Position numbers and translations under genes: made by a program
Source: Bacillota bacterium
Lineage (GTDB): Bacteria > Bacillota > Negativicutes > Sporomusales > CTSoil-080
NCBI GenBank assembly: GCA_017889635.1
Contig: JAGGAC010000015.1
Span: forward strand, 1 to 53,879
Length of the DNA stretch: 53,879 bases
Direction: 5' to 3'
The notes under the pieces: model-generated
The model's database searches: none
Told to the model about the DNA's origin: nothing
Seen by the model: only the letters and a program-made list of their open reading frames with translations
Shown: piece by piece, positions 1-7,417 of the stretch
Position numbering within the stretch: position 1 is the first letter of the stretch
Layout of the letters: each line of letters opens with the position of its first letter

Positions 1-95
1 TCGTTTTCAAATACTGCATTTCGAATACAAAAACTGCGTTTCGTTTACAAATATTCACTTGTCGATTTACAAAATGGCATCTCGCCTTTCAATTA
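1..95. repeat. Array of imperfect 20-bp direct repeats at the window edge
   Basis: The trinucleotide TCG recurs at 1, 21, 41, 62 and 82, each time heading an imperfect copy of a unit like TCGNNTACAAANACTGCNTT; the fifth copy is the weakest. Spacing is 20, 20, 21 and 20 bp, two helical turns, and the array may continue left of the window. It ends 10 bp before the promoter of the Phd-fusion gene. Two readings fit: an array of protein-binding sites upstream of that gene, or the end of a Tn7/Tn5053/Mu-type transposon, whose ends carry such spaced transposase sites. It is not CRISPR: there are no unique spacers. No transposase is visible. Confidence 0.6.
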
Positions 96-104
96 AGCGA
101 ATTT

Positions 105-133
105 TTGTAGTAGTAATAAGTGTATGATATAAT
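105..133 (+). promoter_or_regulatory. Sigma-A-type promoter of the Phd-fusion gene
   Basis: TTGTAG (105-110), a 17-bp spacer and TATAAT (128-133) lie 47 bp before the ATG at 180. The -10 element is perfect and the -35 is moderate. The repeat array lies directly upstream. Confidence 0.55.
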
Positions 134-179
134 TTATATAAAAATAATTACCAAAAATGTAAAATAAGGGGTAGAAATA

Positions 180-983
180 ATGAAAAATGACTTTACTGTT
201 TATATTATGCCAATCATTGCTAAATTCAATAAAGAAGGAATCAATTTTCAAACACTTACATTTGCAGCGCAGGAATTGAAGATTTTAAACCGAAGTTGTT
301 GGAACTTTTTTGCAAATGCTCTCTCAGCTGGTAATGAAATAGAGAGAATATTGTTTCAAATTGTTAGTTCGGGAGGGAAAATTAATGAAGCTGTAATTTT
401 GACCGAAATAGATAAATGCTTAGATAAATGCGGGGAAGTAGCTTCATATTCAATGTCGTCAATTGAGCAAGAAGCAGAACAGAAAATTGATCGTAACTTT
501 TTTATTAAGCCAATTGCTGAGAATCTTAGAAAAAGTGGAGTAAGTGTTAAGTCAATTGCAGCCACTGTTGAAGAACTTAAAAATTTAGAAAAAGAAGCAG
601 AAACATTTCGCCTAAACTGTTACCGAGTTTTGGCAACAATAGATAAAGAATTATATAAAGCTATTCATTCAGATGAAACAATTAATGAACGAAACATTAC
701 AGAAGAACTTAAGCAAATCTCTGCGATGCCTAAGATACAAGCCTATGATAAAGAAGATCAGAAAGACAAGATGTCTTTTATCACCACAAATAAGATTGAA
801 TACATAGACATGGTCAATGTTACAACTGCAAGAAACAATTTATCTAAACTAATTGCTAAAACTTTAACGACTAAAGAGCCTATAGCCATTACTTCTAAGA
901 AAGGCAATGTAGTACTAATTTCGGAAGATGTTTGGAGAGATATTCAAGAAACAGAAACTATTAGGCATGAAAACTTCAGTTGA
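180..983 (+). CDS. Phd/YefM-type antitoxin domain fused to a duplicated N-terminal domain
   Basis: A 267-residue protein. The last 60 or so residues (from about 208, containing TTARNNLSKLIAK and VVLISEDVW) look like a Phd/YefM antitoxin, a DNA-binding and toxin-neutralising fold. The first 200 residues are unrecognised but contain an internal duplication: residues about 10-55 (IMPIIAKFNKEGINF, AAQELK) resemble about 107-155 (FIKPIAENLRKSGVSV, TVEELK). Classical Phd antitoxins are about 80-90 residues, so this is an N-terminally extended form. No toxin gene follows; the next gene has its own promoter. AAGGGG precedes the ATG by 8 bases. The C-terminal domain call is fairly sure; the biological role is unknown, and the gene may be host, transposon or prophage DNA. 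Confidence 0.7.
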   Translation: MKNDFTVYIMPIIAKFNKEGINFQTLTFAAQELKILNRSCWNFFANALSAGNEIERILFQIVSSGGKINEAVILTEIDKCLDKCGEVASYSMSSIEQEAEQKIDRNFFIKPIAENLRKSGVSVKSIAATVEELKNLEKEAETFRLNCYRVLATIDKELYKAIHSDETINERNITEELKQISAMPKIQAYDKEDQKDKMSFITTNKIEYIDMVNVTTARNNLSKLIAKTLTTKEPIAITSKKGNVVLISEDVWRDIQETETIRHENFS

Positions 984-1021
984 GAAAGTCGGCAGATGAC
1001 AATAAATACACAATAAGTTTA

Positions 1022-1081
1022 TTGACATCCTAAATTTTACCATATATAATTGTATTAACAAATAAGCGAACACGCTTATTT
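1022..1081 (+). promoter_or_regulatory. Consensus promoter overlapping a palindromic operator
   Basis: TTGACA (1022-1027), exactly 17 bp, and TATAAT (1045-1050) form a perfect sigma-A promoter. Ten bases downstream is a perfect inverted repeat AAATAAGCG-AACA-CGCTTATTT (1060-1081), where bound repressor would block transcription. The start of the XRE gene follows at 1099, so autoregulation by that protein is the simplest reading. Confidence 0.75.
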
Positions 1082-1098
1082 TTGAAAGTGGTGTAATA

Positions 1099-1482
1099 GT
1101 GACGACGGAACAGATGAAGAAGTTCGGGGAGTTTATTGAAGAACGCAGAAAAAAAGCAGGCATTACCTTGAGGGGATTAGCCGGTATTCTTGAAATAGCT
1201 CCTTCCTACATGAGCGATATTGAAAAAGGCAGACGTTATCCACCTGACAAAGAAAAGTTGGATGAAATTGCAAAACAGTTAATGCTAAGTGAAGATGATA
1301 AAAATCTTATGTTCGATCTTGCTGCCAAAGAGAAAGAAAACACAATTTCACCTGATTTGCCAGAATATATCATGGAAAAAGATTTAGTTCGTGTTGCTTT
1401 GAGAAAGGCACGGGATAACAACGTTAGTGATCGCAAGTGGGAGCGAATCATCAAAATTTTGGATGAAAGCGAGGAAGGATAG
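1099..1482 (+). CDS. XRE-family repressor (ImmR-like)
   Basis: A 127-residue protein with a helix-turn-helix of the Cro/CI (HTH_3) class at residues about 8-65: the stretch ITLRGLAGILEIAPSYMSDIEKGRRYP is the classic recognition helix region. The C-terminal half is charged and probably mediates dimerisation. It starts at GTG and is followed, with an overlap, by an ImmA/IrrE metalloprotease. In ICEBs1 and phi105-like phages this pairing is ImmR-ImmA, where the protease cleaves the repressor on induction. The palindrome at 1060-1081 is its likely operator. I infer it to be the lysogeny regulator of the prophage; the regulator class is certain, the specific job is inference. Confidence 0.88.
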   Translation: MTTEQMKKFGEFIEERRKKAGITLRGLAGILEIAPSYMSDIEKGRRYPPDKEKLDEIAKQLMLSEDDKNLMFDLAAKEKENTISPDLPEYIMEKDLVRVALRKARDNNVSDRKWERIIKILDESEEG

Positions 1483-2275
1483 TATCATTGATATCGATTT
1501 TAGGAAAAAAGCGAATGGATTGCCAATTCTTTCAAAAGTAGATATTGATGTTTACGCAGAAGCATTAGTAAGTGATTTTAAACCAGAGTTGCTAAAAATA
1601 CCAGGACCGATGCCTATTGAAGAATTTATAGAGTTGTACCTTAATCTAAAAGTCGATTATAAAAATCTGTCAGATGATGGCAATACCTTGGGTATGATAA
1701 CGTTTAATGACGGTTATGTCGAAGTCTATGATGATCGAAATAATAAAGAATTGCTGGAAGTTGAAGCAGGCACAATATTTATTGACAATGCTTTGATCGA
1801 TGATGAGTATCAACATGGCCGGTGTAGGTTTACGTTTGCTCATGAGCCAGGACATTGGATTTTTCATCGGCATATGTATACCATAAATAAAAAGCAGACT
1901 TCTTTATTTGATTTTGATCATGAGATACAGACGGTTTGCCATAAATGCTTAAAAAAGCATGTAGGACATATGAGCAAACAAAATTATTTTTCAACCGATG
2001 AGGATTGGCGGGAATGGCAGGCCGACTATTTTGCTTCGGCACTTCTTATGCCGAAAAAATCCTTTAAAGTAGCAGTAGAGGATTGCATGTCAAAACAAAA
2101 GATATCAGTTGATGCTTTTAGGGTAAAGAGTCCTGGTGAAATGTTTTTCCCTTCTCGGCAGATTATCGTAAATTTAGCTCAGCTTTTTGATGTGTCAAAT
2201 CAAGCTGCAGCGTTGCGAATGTACAAGCTGGGATATATTTCAGATCAATTGATATCATTACAACAAGCCATTTGA
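1463..2275 (+). CDS. ImmA/IrrE-family metallopeptidase
   Basis: About 270 residues. The zinc-protease signature HEPGH is in the segment RFTFAHEPGHWIFHR, and the third region WQADYFASALLMP supplies the downstream acidic or metal-binding part typical of the DUF955/ImmA family. It overlaps the end of the XRE gene, as in ImmR-ImmA pairs, and probably relieves repression by cleaving that repressor. The start is uncertain: ATG 1463 is used here, but a good AGGAAGG lies at 1472 in front of an ATT codon. In the HExxH motif the second position after Glu is Pro, which still leaves both zinc histidines and the glutamate. A terminator follows. Confidence 0.87.
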   Translation: MKARKDSIIDIDFRKKANGLPILSKVDIDVYAEALVSDFKPELLKIPGPMPIEEFIELYLNLKVDYKNLSDDGNTLGMITFNDGYVEVYDDRNNKELLEVEAGTIFIDNALIDDEYQHGRCRFTFAHEPGHWIFHRHMYTINKKQTSLFDFDHEIQTVCHKCLKKHVGHMSKQNYFSTDEDWREWQADYFASALLMPKKSFKVAVEDCMSKQKISVDAFRVKSPGEMFFPSRQIIVNLAQLFDVSNQAAALRMYKLGYISDQLISLQQAI

Positions 2276-2326
2276 TGGTCTACATATTTCATAAGATTTA
2301 CAGCTTGCCTGGAAAGCTAATTAGCT

Positions 2327-2369
2327 AAAAAAAGAGTTAACCGAAAACAGTAAAGTTAACTCTTTTTTT
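2327..2369. terminator. Bidirectional rho-independent terminator
   Basis: AAAAAAAGAGTTAAC (2327-2341) is the perfect reverse complement of GTTAACTCTTTTTTT (2355-2369), with a 13-base loop. A- and T-runs on either side let it work in both directions. It closes the lysogeny operon. Confidence 0.85.
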
Positions 2370-2452
2370 AATAAAATAATGTTCGCCAAAAAGCGTGAAT
2401 AAGTACAGCGGTGTATAAGTGCAAAAATACAAACGTAAAAGGTGGAATGTCA

Positions 2453-2605
2453 ATGTCCGTACAGGTCAAGTGCTTAAAATGTAAAAAACGAGTATTTGAT
2501 TTGATGAGCAAGACAATTGGTGGAATTGAAATAAAGTGTCCGCATTGTGGCACAGTTGTTGGCTATGACTTTAATAATAATCAAATAATTGGAAAAGAAA
2601 AATAA
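2453..2605 (+). CDS. Com-like small zinc-ribbon protein
   Basis: About 50 residues with two CxxC knuckles, CLKCKK and CPHC, separated by about 22 residues: VKCLKCKKRVFDL ... IEIKCPHCGTVVGYD. This matches the Com family of phage zinc-finger proteins; Mu Com activates translation of mom. No mom-like gene is adjacent, so the target is unknown. ATG 2453 is preferred over 2447 because GGTGG is then 7 bases away. It lies between two strong terminators, so it is probably an independent early transcript. Confidence 0.72.
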   Translation: MSVQVKCLKCKKRVFDLMSKTIGGIEIKCPHCGTVVGYDFNNNQIIGKEK

Positions 2606-2642
2606 CGCATACCGAGCAACGGAGCCTGAAATAAGAGCTACC

Positions 2643-2694
2643 AAATAGCCGGATGATTGCCAAGTAATTGGCTTTCATCCGGCTATTTTTTTTT
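2643..2694 (+). terminator. Strong rho-independent terminator
   Basis: AAATAGCCGGATGA (2643-2656) pairs perfectly with TCATCCGGCTATTT (2675-2688), and an inner stem GCCAA/TTGGC extends the hairpin; eight or more T follow. It separates the Com-like gene from the sigma-like gene. Confidence 0.88.
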
Positions 2695-2722
2695 GCCATA
2701 AAACCGGGGGAGGACAACGATT

Positions 2723-3130
2723 ATGAAAATGAAATACGAATTTTTGACCGGGGAGATTATCGAAATTGAAGTTTTAGACAATATAGGCGAAGTGGCGATT
2801 GGAATTGACAGAGATATGTATAACAGTAATCGCCGAGAAACCAGGAGACATAATTCTATTGATTTCTTGGCGGAGCAGGGAATGCAGATAGCAGATTCCA
2901 GTAGTCAAGTTGCAGCCAATGTTGAAGCGCGGGAAACAGAGGAAGTTCTACATAAAGTGATCGCTATGCTTCTACCGCAACAGCAAAAATTAGTCCGACA
3001 AATATTTTTCAATGAGCGTTCAATGGCGGAGATCGCCAGCGAAGAGGGAGTTACAGCCAAAGCCATTCAGTATCGCGTTAATAAGATTAAAGCCAGGCTT
3101 AGAAAAATAATTGAAAAAAATTTGGACTAG
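2723..3130 (+). CDS. Sigma-70-like factor (region 4 HTH)
   Basis: A 135-residue protein whose C-terminal 65 residues (from VLHKVIAMLLPQQQKLVRQIFF through AEIASEEGVTAKAIQYRVNKIKARLRKI) form a sigma-70 region 4 helix-turn-helix. A recognisable region 2 is missing, so this is a short phage/ICE-type sigma-like regulator, not a full sigma factor. GGGGGAGGA lies 11 bases before the ATG. It is first in the early gene block, after a strong terminator, which fits control of downstream early or late promoters. Which promoters it recognises cannot be told from sequence. Confidence 0.8.
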   Translation: MKMKYEFLTGEIIEIEVLDNIGEVAIGIDRDMYNSNRRETRRHNSIDFLAEQGMQIADSSSQVAANVEARETEEVLHKVIAMLLPQQQKLVRQIFFNERSMAEIASEEGVTAKAIQYRVNKIKARLRKIIEKNLD

Positions 3131-3215
3131 GGGCTTCCTTTTTGCTTTTCCCACGGCTATATAGTAGAGACACTTTTTTACAGTCTCAAAAAAGTCGCGA
3201 AGGAGGCGAAATTAT

Positions 3216-3374
3216 ATGCAAACCATCCGGATCACTATTTCCACCGAAAAGCCCGCAAATGTTGTGATTACCGAGAAAAAGGCTGAAATCAAAGAAACCA
3301 AAAGAAAAGCATTAAAGGCGCTGGAAGCTATGTTCAAACCTCTGCTGAACGGGGGGAAGCGATCGTGTGAATAA
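3216..3374 (+). CDS. Small basic protein of unknown function
   Basis: A 52-residue ORF starting MQTIRITISTEK with an excellent AGGAGG 9 bases upstream. The second half is Lys-rich and probably helical (AEIKETKRKALKALEAMF). No family is recognised. Its stop overlaps the next tiny ORF by 8 bases. The good ribosome site and position in the early operon support translation. Confidence 0.6.
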   Translation: MQTIRITISTEKPANVVITEKKAEIKETKRKALKALEAMFKPLLNGGKRSCE

Positions 3375-3450
3375 ACACAACTGCTATGCCAAAATGTTCA
3401 GGGTGGATCAGGGAGAAACAGTCTGCTTATTAGTTTATGAAAGTAGGTGA
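3367..3450 (+). CDS. Possible 27-residue peptide
   Basis: GTG-started ORF (MNKHNCYAKMFRVDQGE...) overlapping its neighbours on both sides, with a GGGGGG tract just upstream. The overlaps suggest translational coupling, but the length makes it uncertain. Function unknown. Confidence 0.35.
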   Translation: MNKHNCYAKMFRVDQGETVCLLVYESR

Positions 3451-3454
3451 AAAT

Positions 3455-3787
3455 TTGAAATTAGTATATGTGTGTAGTCCGCTTAGGGATAACATTCAGC
3501 GCAATATCCGTAAGGCCAATGGCTATTGCCGGTTTGCTACGAAGCAATCAGTGGTACCAATTGCTCCGCACGTAATGTTTACAAGGTTCCTAGATGATGA
3601 CATATCGGAAGAACGGGAGATGGGACTAGTGATGGGAATGGAAATCCTAAAGCGGTGCGATGAAGTTTGGGTATTTGGAGATCGGTTAACAAAAGGTATG
3701 CAGGCAGAGTTGTTGGCAGCGCAACAGATGAAATTGCCAATCAGATATTTTACCGACAAATGCGAATGGAGAGATTTTAATGGTTAA
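3455..3787 (+). CDS. DUF4406/DUF7768 protein (deoxyribosyltransferase-like fold)
   Basis: About 110 residues. The motifs KLVYVCSPLRDNI, IAPHVMFTRFLDDD, CDEVWVFGDRLTKGM and the terminal acidic region match the phage DUF4406/DUF7768 group, which has a nucleoside 2-deoxyribosyltransferase-like fold. Usual length is about 100-120 residues. TTG 3455 is chosen because AGGTG sits 5 bases upstream and family members start at M-KLVYVCSP; an ATG at 3437 would add six residues. A role in nucleotide metabolism is plausible but unproven for the family. Confidence 0.8.
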   Translation: MKLVYVCSPLRDNIQRNIRKANGYCRFATKQSVVPIAPHVMFTRFLDDDISEEREMGLVMGMEILKRCDEVWVFGDRLTKGMQAELLAAQQMKLPIRYFTDKCEWRDFNG

Positions 3788-3857
3788 TGATTTACAAGTT
3801 ATCGACCAATGCTCAGTAACAAGTTGCAGTGTAACGGGTAGACACGGACGATTATGA
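3780..3857 (+). CDS. Possible 25-residue peptide
   Basis: ATG at 3780 overlaps the end of the preceding gene by 8 bases and the frame stops three bases before the helicase start. Sequence MVNDLQVIDQCSVTSC... carries two cysteines. No homology recognised; it may be only a coupling leader. Confidence 0.25.
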   Translation: MVNDLQVIDQCSVTSCSVTGRHGRL

Positions 3858-3860
3858 GCT

Positions 3861-5042
3861 ATGATAAAACTTTATCCTCATCAGGAGCAAAGCCTGATAC
3901 AAACCAAAAACAAGAACCGCGTGGCATATTATCTTGACATGGGGCTGGGCAAAACTTTTGTGGCAAGTGAAAAGGCCCAAGAACTGAATAAACCAGCTTT
4001 AGTTGTTTGTCAGAAATCAAAGATCAGAGATTGGGTGGAACACTTTAGACAAAACTACAATCTGTCATTAACCGTTATTAATTACGATTTAATTTGGCGA
4101 AGACCGAAATATCTTGAATGGACAGACTTCACCTTAATTCTTGACGAATCAAGCCTAATAAAAAATGAAACCGCCAAGCGAACAAAATATATTCTCGGCC
4201 TCCATCCAGCGAATGTCATTCTATTATCCGGTACCCCTACAGGCGGTAAATACGAGAAACTTTGGAGTCAGTGCCGCCTGCTTGGCTGGAATATATCTAA
4301 AAAATTGTTCTATGACCACTACATAATAACCGAAACCATTGAAGTTGGTGGGTTTCCGATTAAAAAAGTAGTTGGCTATCGAAATGTAGATAGGTTGAAA
4401 CATAAGCTTAGACAATACGGGGCCGTGTTCATGAAGACCGAGGACGTATTTGACTTGCCGGAGCAAGTGGACATTGTGATGCCGATAGCGGTGAACAAAG
4501 AATATCGCCGATTTAAACGAGACCGATATCTGGTTTTTGAACATGTTGAATTAGTCGGGGACACATCATTAAAACAACTGCTTTATGAGCGTCAACTATG
4601 CGGCCAGTACAACAAAAACAAAATAGTTGCCTTAAAAGATTTGATCGAATCCACTAATGACCGCATGATTATATTCTATAACTTTACCGCTGAGTTCGAC
4701 ATTATAAAAACTCTAACCGACCGGCCGATTAGTTTCATTAATGGGGCTGGAATGAATTTAACTAATTACGAAAACTGGTCTGATAGCATTACCCTTGTGC
4801 AGTACCAAGCCGGCGCGATGGGCCATAACCTTGAACGTGGTAATATCATCGTCTATTTCACACCACCGCTCAGTTCGGAGCTTTTCGAGCAGTCAAAAAA
4901 ACGGATACATCGTATCGGTCAGACAAAACCCTGCTTTTACTATTATCTCGTAATCGAAAAGTCCGTAGAAGAAAAGATTTTGGATGTACTAAAGCAGCGC
5001 CAAAACTTTACTGATGCGCTGTTTAAGGAGGCGGGCGATTGA
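3861..5042 (+). CDS. SNF2-family DEAD/DEAH helicase
   Basis: A 393-residue superfamily-2 ATPase. Walker A is DMGLGKT (residues 26-32), Walker B is LDES (94-97), motif III is LSGTP, and the C-terminal half ends with the SNF2 motif VI region SKKRIHRIGQTKP. It is a compact phage form with few insertions. It opens a run of replication/recombination genes and its stop overlaps the start of the VRR-NUC gene by 3 bases, implying coupled translation. Such SNF2-plus-VRR-NUC pairs are common in Firmicutes phage replication modules; the exact substrate is unknown, but replication-fork or recombination-intermediate remodelling is likely. Confidence 0.92.
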   Translation: MIKLYPHQEQSLIQTKNKNRVAYYLDMGLGKTFVASEKAQELNKPALVVCQKSKIRDWVEHFRQNYNLSLTVINYDLIWRRPKYLEWTDFTLILDESSLIKNETAKRTKYILGLHPANVILLSGTPTGGKYEKLWSQCRLLGWNISKKLFYDHYIITETIEVGGFPIKKVVGYRNVDRLKHKLRQYGAVFMKTEDVFDLPEQVDIVMPIAVNKEYRRFKRDRYLVFEHVELVGDTSLKQLLYERQLCGQYNKNKIVALKDLIESTNDRMIIFYNFTAEFDIIKTLTDRPISFINGAGMNLTNYENWSDSITLVQYQAGAMGHNLERGNIIVYFTPPLSSELFEQSKKRIHRIGQTKPCFYYYLVIEKSVEEKILDVLKQRQNFTDALFKEAGD

Positions 5043-5326
5043 CAGAAAAGCAATTTCAAAATAATGTGATTGAGTTTTTGAAGTCCCAGAACATCTACCA
5101 TATCAAAATATGGGGCGGCGGTTATCAGAAAGCGGGCATTCCGGATTTGATCTGCTGCATTCGTGGTAAATTTATGGCCTTAGAACTAAAAACGGAAAAA
5201 GGAACGCCTACCGTCTTGCAAAAATATAACCTCTTTAAAATCCAGGAAGCGGGAGGATATGCCAGAATACTCCGACCATCGGAATTTGATCGGTTCAAAA
5301 GGGAGGTGCTTACCGATGCGATTTAG
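5039..5326 (+). CDS. VRR-NUC domain nuclease
   Basis: A 95-residue single-domain nuclease of the PD-(D/E)XK superfamily. Catalytic residues are visible in GIPDLICC (D) and FMALELKTEKG (ExK), and the C-terminal HRD-like region QKYNLFKIQEAGGYARIL closes the fold. Standalone phage VRR-NUC proteins are 85-130 residues. TTG at 5039 overlaps the helicase stop. It probably cleaves branched or recombination intermediates together with the SNF2 protein. Confidence 0.9.
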   Translation: MTEKQFQNNVIEFLKSQNIYHIKIWGGGYQKAGIPDLICCIRGKFMALELKTEKGTPTVLQKYNLFKIQEAGGYARILRPSEFDRFKREVLTDAI

Positions 5327-6920
5327 TCACTCCAGGGTTAGTGCTTTTACCAAATGTCCCTATAAATTTAAGTTGCGGTATTTAATAGGCGTTAATACGA
5401 TTCGTGATTCCGCGCCGGACGATGCGCTTATTGTAGGAAATGCAATGCACAAAGGAATCGAACAAGGCATAGCAGCGGCGGGTCAGTGGTACAGCGAACA
5501 GTTTAGTGTTCTCACCAATCTAAACATCAACGAAATAATAAAGCTGGAAACCTTGCTGCCGAAGGTTAGGAAGTTAATCGATTACGACAAATCCACTTTT
5601 GAATTTGAGATACAGACAAACGATTTTGTCGGCTATATCGACCTTATAGTCAAAAAAGAGGATAACGTTGTTGAACTCTTTGACTTCAAGCACTCCAATC
5701 ATGTGGACAGGTACCTAGAATCGGAGCAGCTCCACATCTATAAGCACTACCTGGAAAAAATCCACCCAGTACACGTTAGCCGCATGGGCTACATCTTTAT
5801 TCCCAAAGTATCCATACGACAAAAGAAAACCGAGGATTTATACCAGTTTCGAAAGCGCCTGCTTGAAACACTGCACGAAGCAAAGGTGAGCGTATGCGAA
5901 GTAACGTATGATCAGCAAAAAGTTGACCGCTTTTTTCAGAACATCGGTCAAATCAATGAAGCAAATGAATACCCGAAAAACCCTACAAAACTGTGCGACT
6001 GGTGCCAATACCAGGAATATTGCGTGAAAGGAATGGATTATATGTTGATACTGCCTAAAAACGAACGGGTTCAAGTAGATAAGGGGACTGCTCCTGTACT
6101 ATGGCTATATGGAGTACCTTTCAGTGGGAAAACAACTTTTGCTAATCAAGCTCCCGATGTGATACACCTCAATACCGATGGCAACGTAAAATACGTGGAC
6201 GGTGCTAGAATTATTGTCCGTGACGAAATTAAAATAAATGGCCGCATTAAAGAAACGGTTTTTGCCTGGCAGATGTTCAAGGAGGCGGTGGAAACGCTGT
6301 GCATTGGTCAGCACGATTTTAAAACCATCGTTATTGACTTGGTGGAAGACCTTTTGGAACACTGCCGGATTTATATGTATGACAAGCTTGGCATCACTCA
6401 CGAAGCTGATGCCGGCTACGGCAAAGGTTACGATATGGTGCGAACCGAGTTTTTACCACAGCTTCGAAGACTTACCAACGCTGGCTATGGAGTTATCCTC
6501 ATAAGTCACGAGGTTGCGGCAGAAATAACCAAGCGCAACGGAGAAAAGGTCACCACGATCAAACCTAATCTGCAGGATAAGTACGCTAGCAAGATCGCTG
6601 GCATGGTCGATATCGTGGGCCGCGTCATCATCGACGAAGATGACTGCCGCTGGATAAAATTCAAAACCGACACTATCCAGTTTGGTGGTGGGAGGCTAAA
6701 ATTCGGCACGGACAAAGTGGAACTCGACTATAACAAATTTATGGAGCTTTACCGGACGACGAAGCCGGAAGTCGGCACGAGACCTGTACAGCCTAGTGCG
6801 GCTAAAAAGGAAGTGTCAGCTGAGACAAAGGATAATGAAGCGGTGAATGTTACCCAAAGCGAAGCGGAACGTAATGCTGGGGAGGACAAGCCTAAAAGAC
6901 GTTCACGGAGATCTGCATAA
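5316..6920 (+). CDS. Fused RecB/Cas4-like nuclease and Sak4-like ATPase
   Basis: About 534 residues from ATG 5316 (AGGGAGG 8 bases upstream); it overlaps the VRR-NUC gene by 11 bases. Residues 1-250 are a PD-(D/E)XK nuclease of the RecB/AddB/Cas4 type: first Cys in TKCPYKFKLRY, active-site DLI and ELFDFKHS (Dx...DxK), and a CDWCQYQEYC cluster that would complete a four-cysteine iron-sulphur site. From about 275 an AAA_24/Sak4-like RecA-fold ATPase follows: Walker A GVPFSGKT, Walker B TIVIDLVED. The tail (residues about 490-534) is disordered and ends in basic KPKRRSRRSA. In most related phages nuclease and ATPase are separate genes. Likely role: end resection plus strand annealing in phage recombination. 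Confidence 0.87.
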   Translation: MRFSHSRVSAFTKCPYKFKLRYLIGVNTIRDSAPDDALIVGNAMHKGIEQGIAAAGQWYSEQFSVLTNLNINEIIKLETLLPKVRKLIDYDKSTFEFEIQTNDFVGYIDLIVKKEDNVVELFDFKHSNHVDRYLESEQLHIYKHYLEKIHPVHVSRMGYIFIPKVSIRQKKTEDLYQFRKRLLETLHEAKVSVCEVTYDQQKVDRFFQNIGQINEANEYPKNPTKLCDWCQYQEYCVKGMDYMLILPKNERVQVDKGTAPVLWLYGVPFSGKTTFANQAPDVIHLNTDGNVKYVDGARIIVRDEIKINGRIKETVFAWQMFKEAVETLCIGQHDFKTIVIDLVEDLLEHCRIYMYDKLGITHEADAGYGKGYDMVRTEFLPQLRRLTNAGYGVILISHEVAAEITKRNGEKVTTIKPNLQDKYASKIAGMVDIVGRVIIDEDDCRWIKFKTDTIQFGGGRLKFGTDKVELDYNKFMELYRTTKPEVGTRPVQPSAAKKEVSAETKDNEAVNVTQSEAERNAGEDKPKRRSRRSA

Positions 6921-6958
6921 TTTATATAGAAAAAATGTAAGTGAGGAGAGCGTTTACC

Positions 6959-7417
6959 ATGGCAAATATTTGGGAGAAATGGGATAAAAAAATCGATATC
7001 GCTGGTTTAAAAGACGACGTCAAAAAAGCTGCGGAAAATAAACCGGATTATAAAGATGTGCCAAAAGGCAAGTATGAAGTAAAGATAACGAAACTTGAAC
7101 TAAGGGCAAGTAAGAAGTCAGATGAACCTATGCTTGCTTGCTGGATGAAAATTATTGCCGGCCAATATAAGGGACAGTACGTATTTTATTATCAGATGCT
7201 CACCACGGGCTTTGGCATTCATGCCGCCAATGGTTTTTTGCGCAGTTTAGATAGCAACGTAGATATCGCTTTTGATAACTTTAAACAGTACAACGACATG
7301 CTCATGGACATAATGGAGGCCATTGAAACAGAAAAATTAGAGTACGTTATCGACTACGGCGAAAATGATAAGGGTTACAAAACTTATAAAATTGAAGATG
7401 TCTTCATAGAAGCATGA
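6959..7417 (+). CDS. DUF669 protein (putative ssDNA-binding accessory)
   Basis: A 152-residue protein matching DUF669: an N-terminal helix, then KGKYEVKITKLELRASKKSDEPMLACWMKIIAGQYKGQYVFY, the typical OB-like core. DUF669 genes regularly sit beside Sak4-type ATPases and phage polymerases, and are thought to bind single-stranded DNA. ATG 6959 is used, after GAGGAG. Its stop overlaps the polymerase start (ATGA). Confidence 0.85.
   Translation: MANIWEKWDKKIDIAGLKDDVKKAAENKPDYKDVPKGKYEVKITKLELRASKKSDEPMLACWMKIIAGQYKGQYVFYYQMLTTGFGIHAANGFLRSLDSNVDIAFDNFKQYNDMLMDIMEAIETEKLEYVIDYGENDKGYKTYKIEDVFIEA

Noticed and set aside
1-95. CRISPR array
   Set aside because: Units follow each other without unique spacers and vary in sequence; no cas genes are present.
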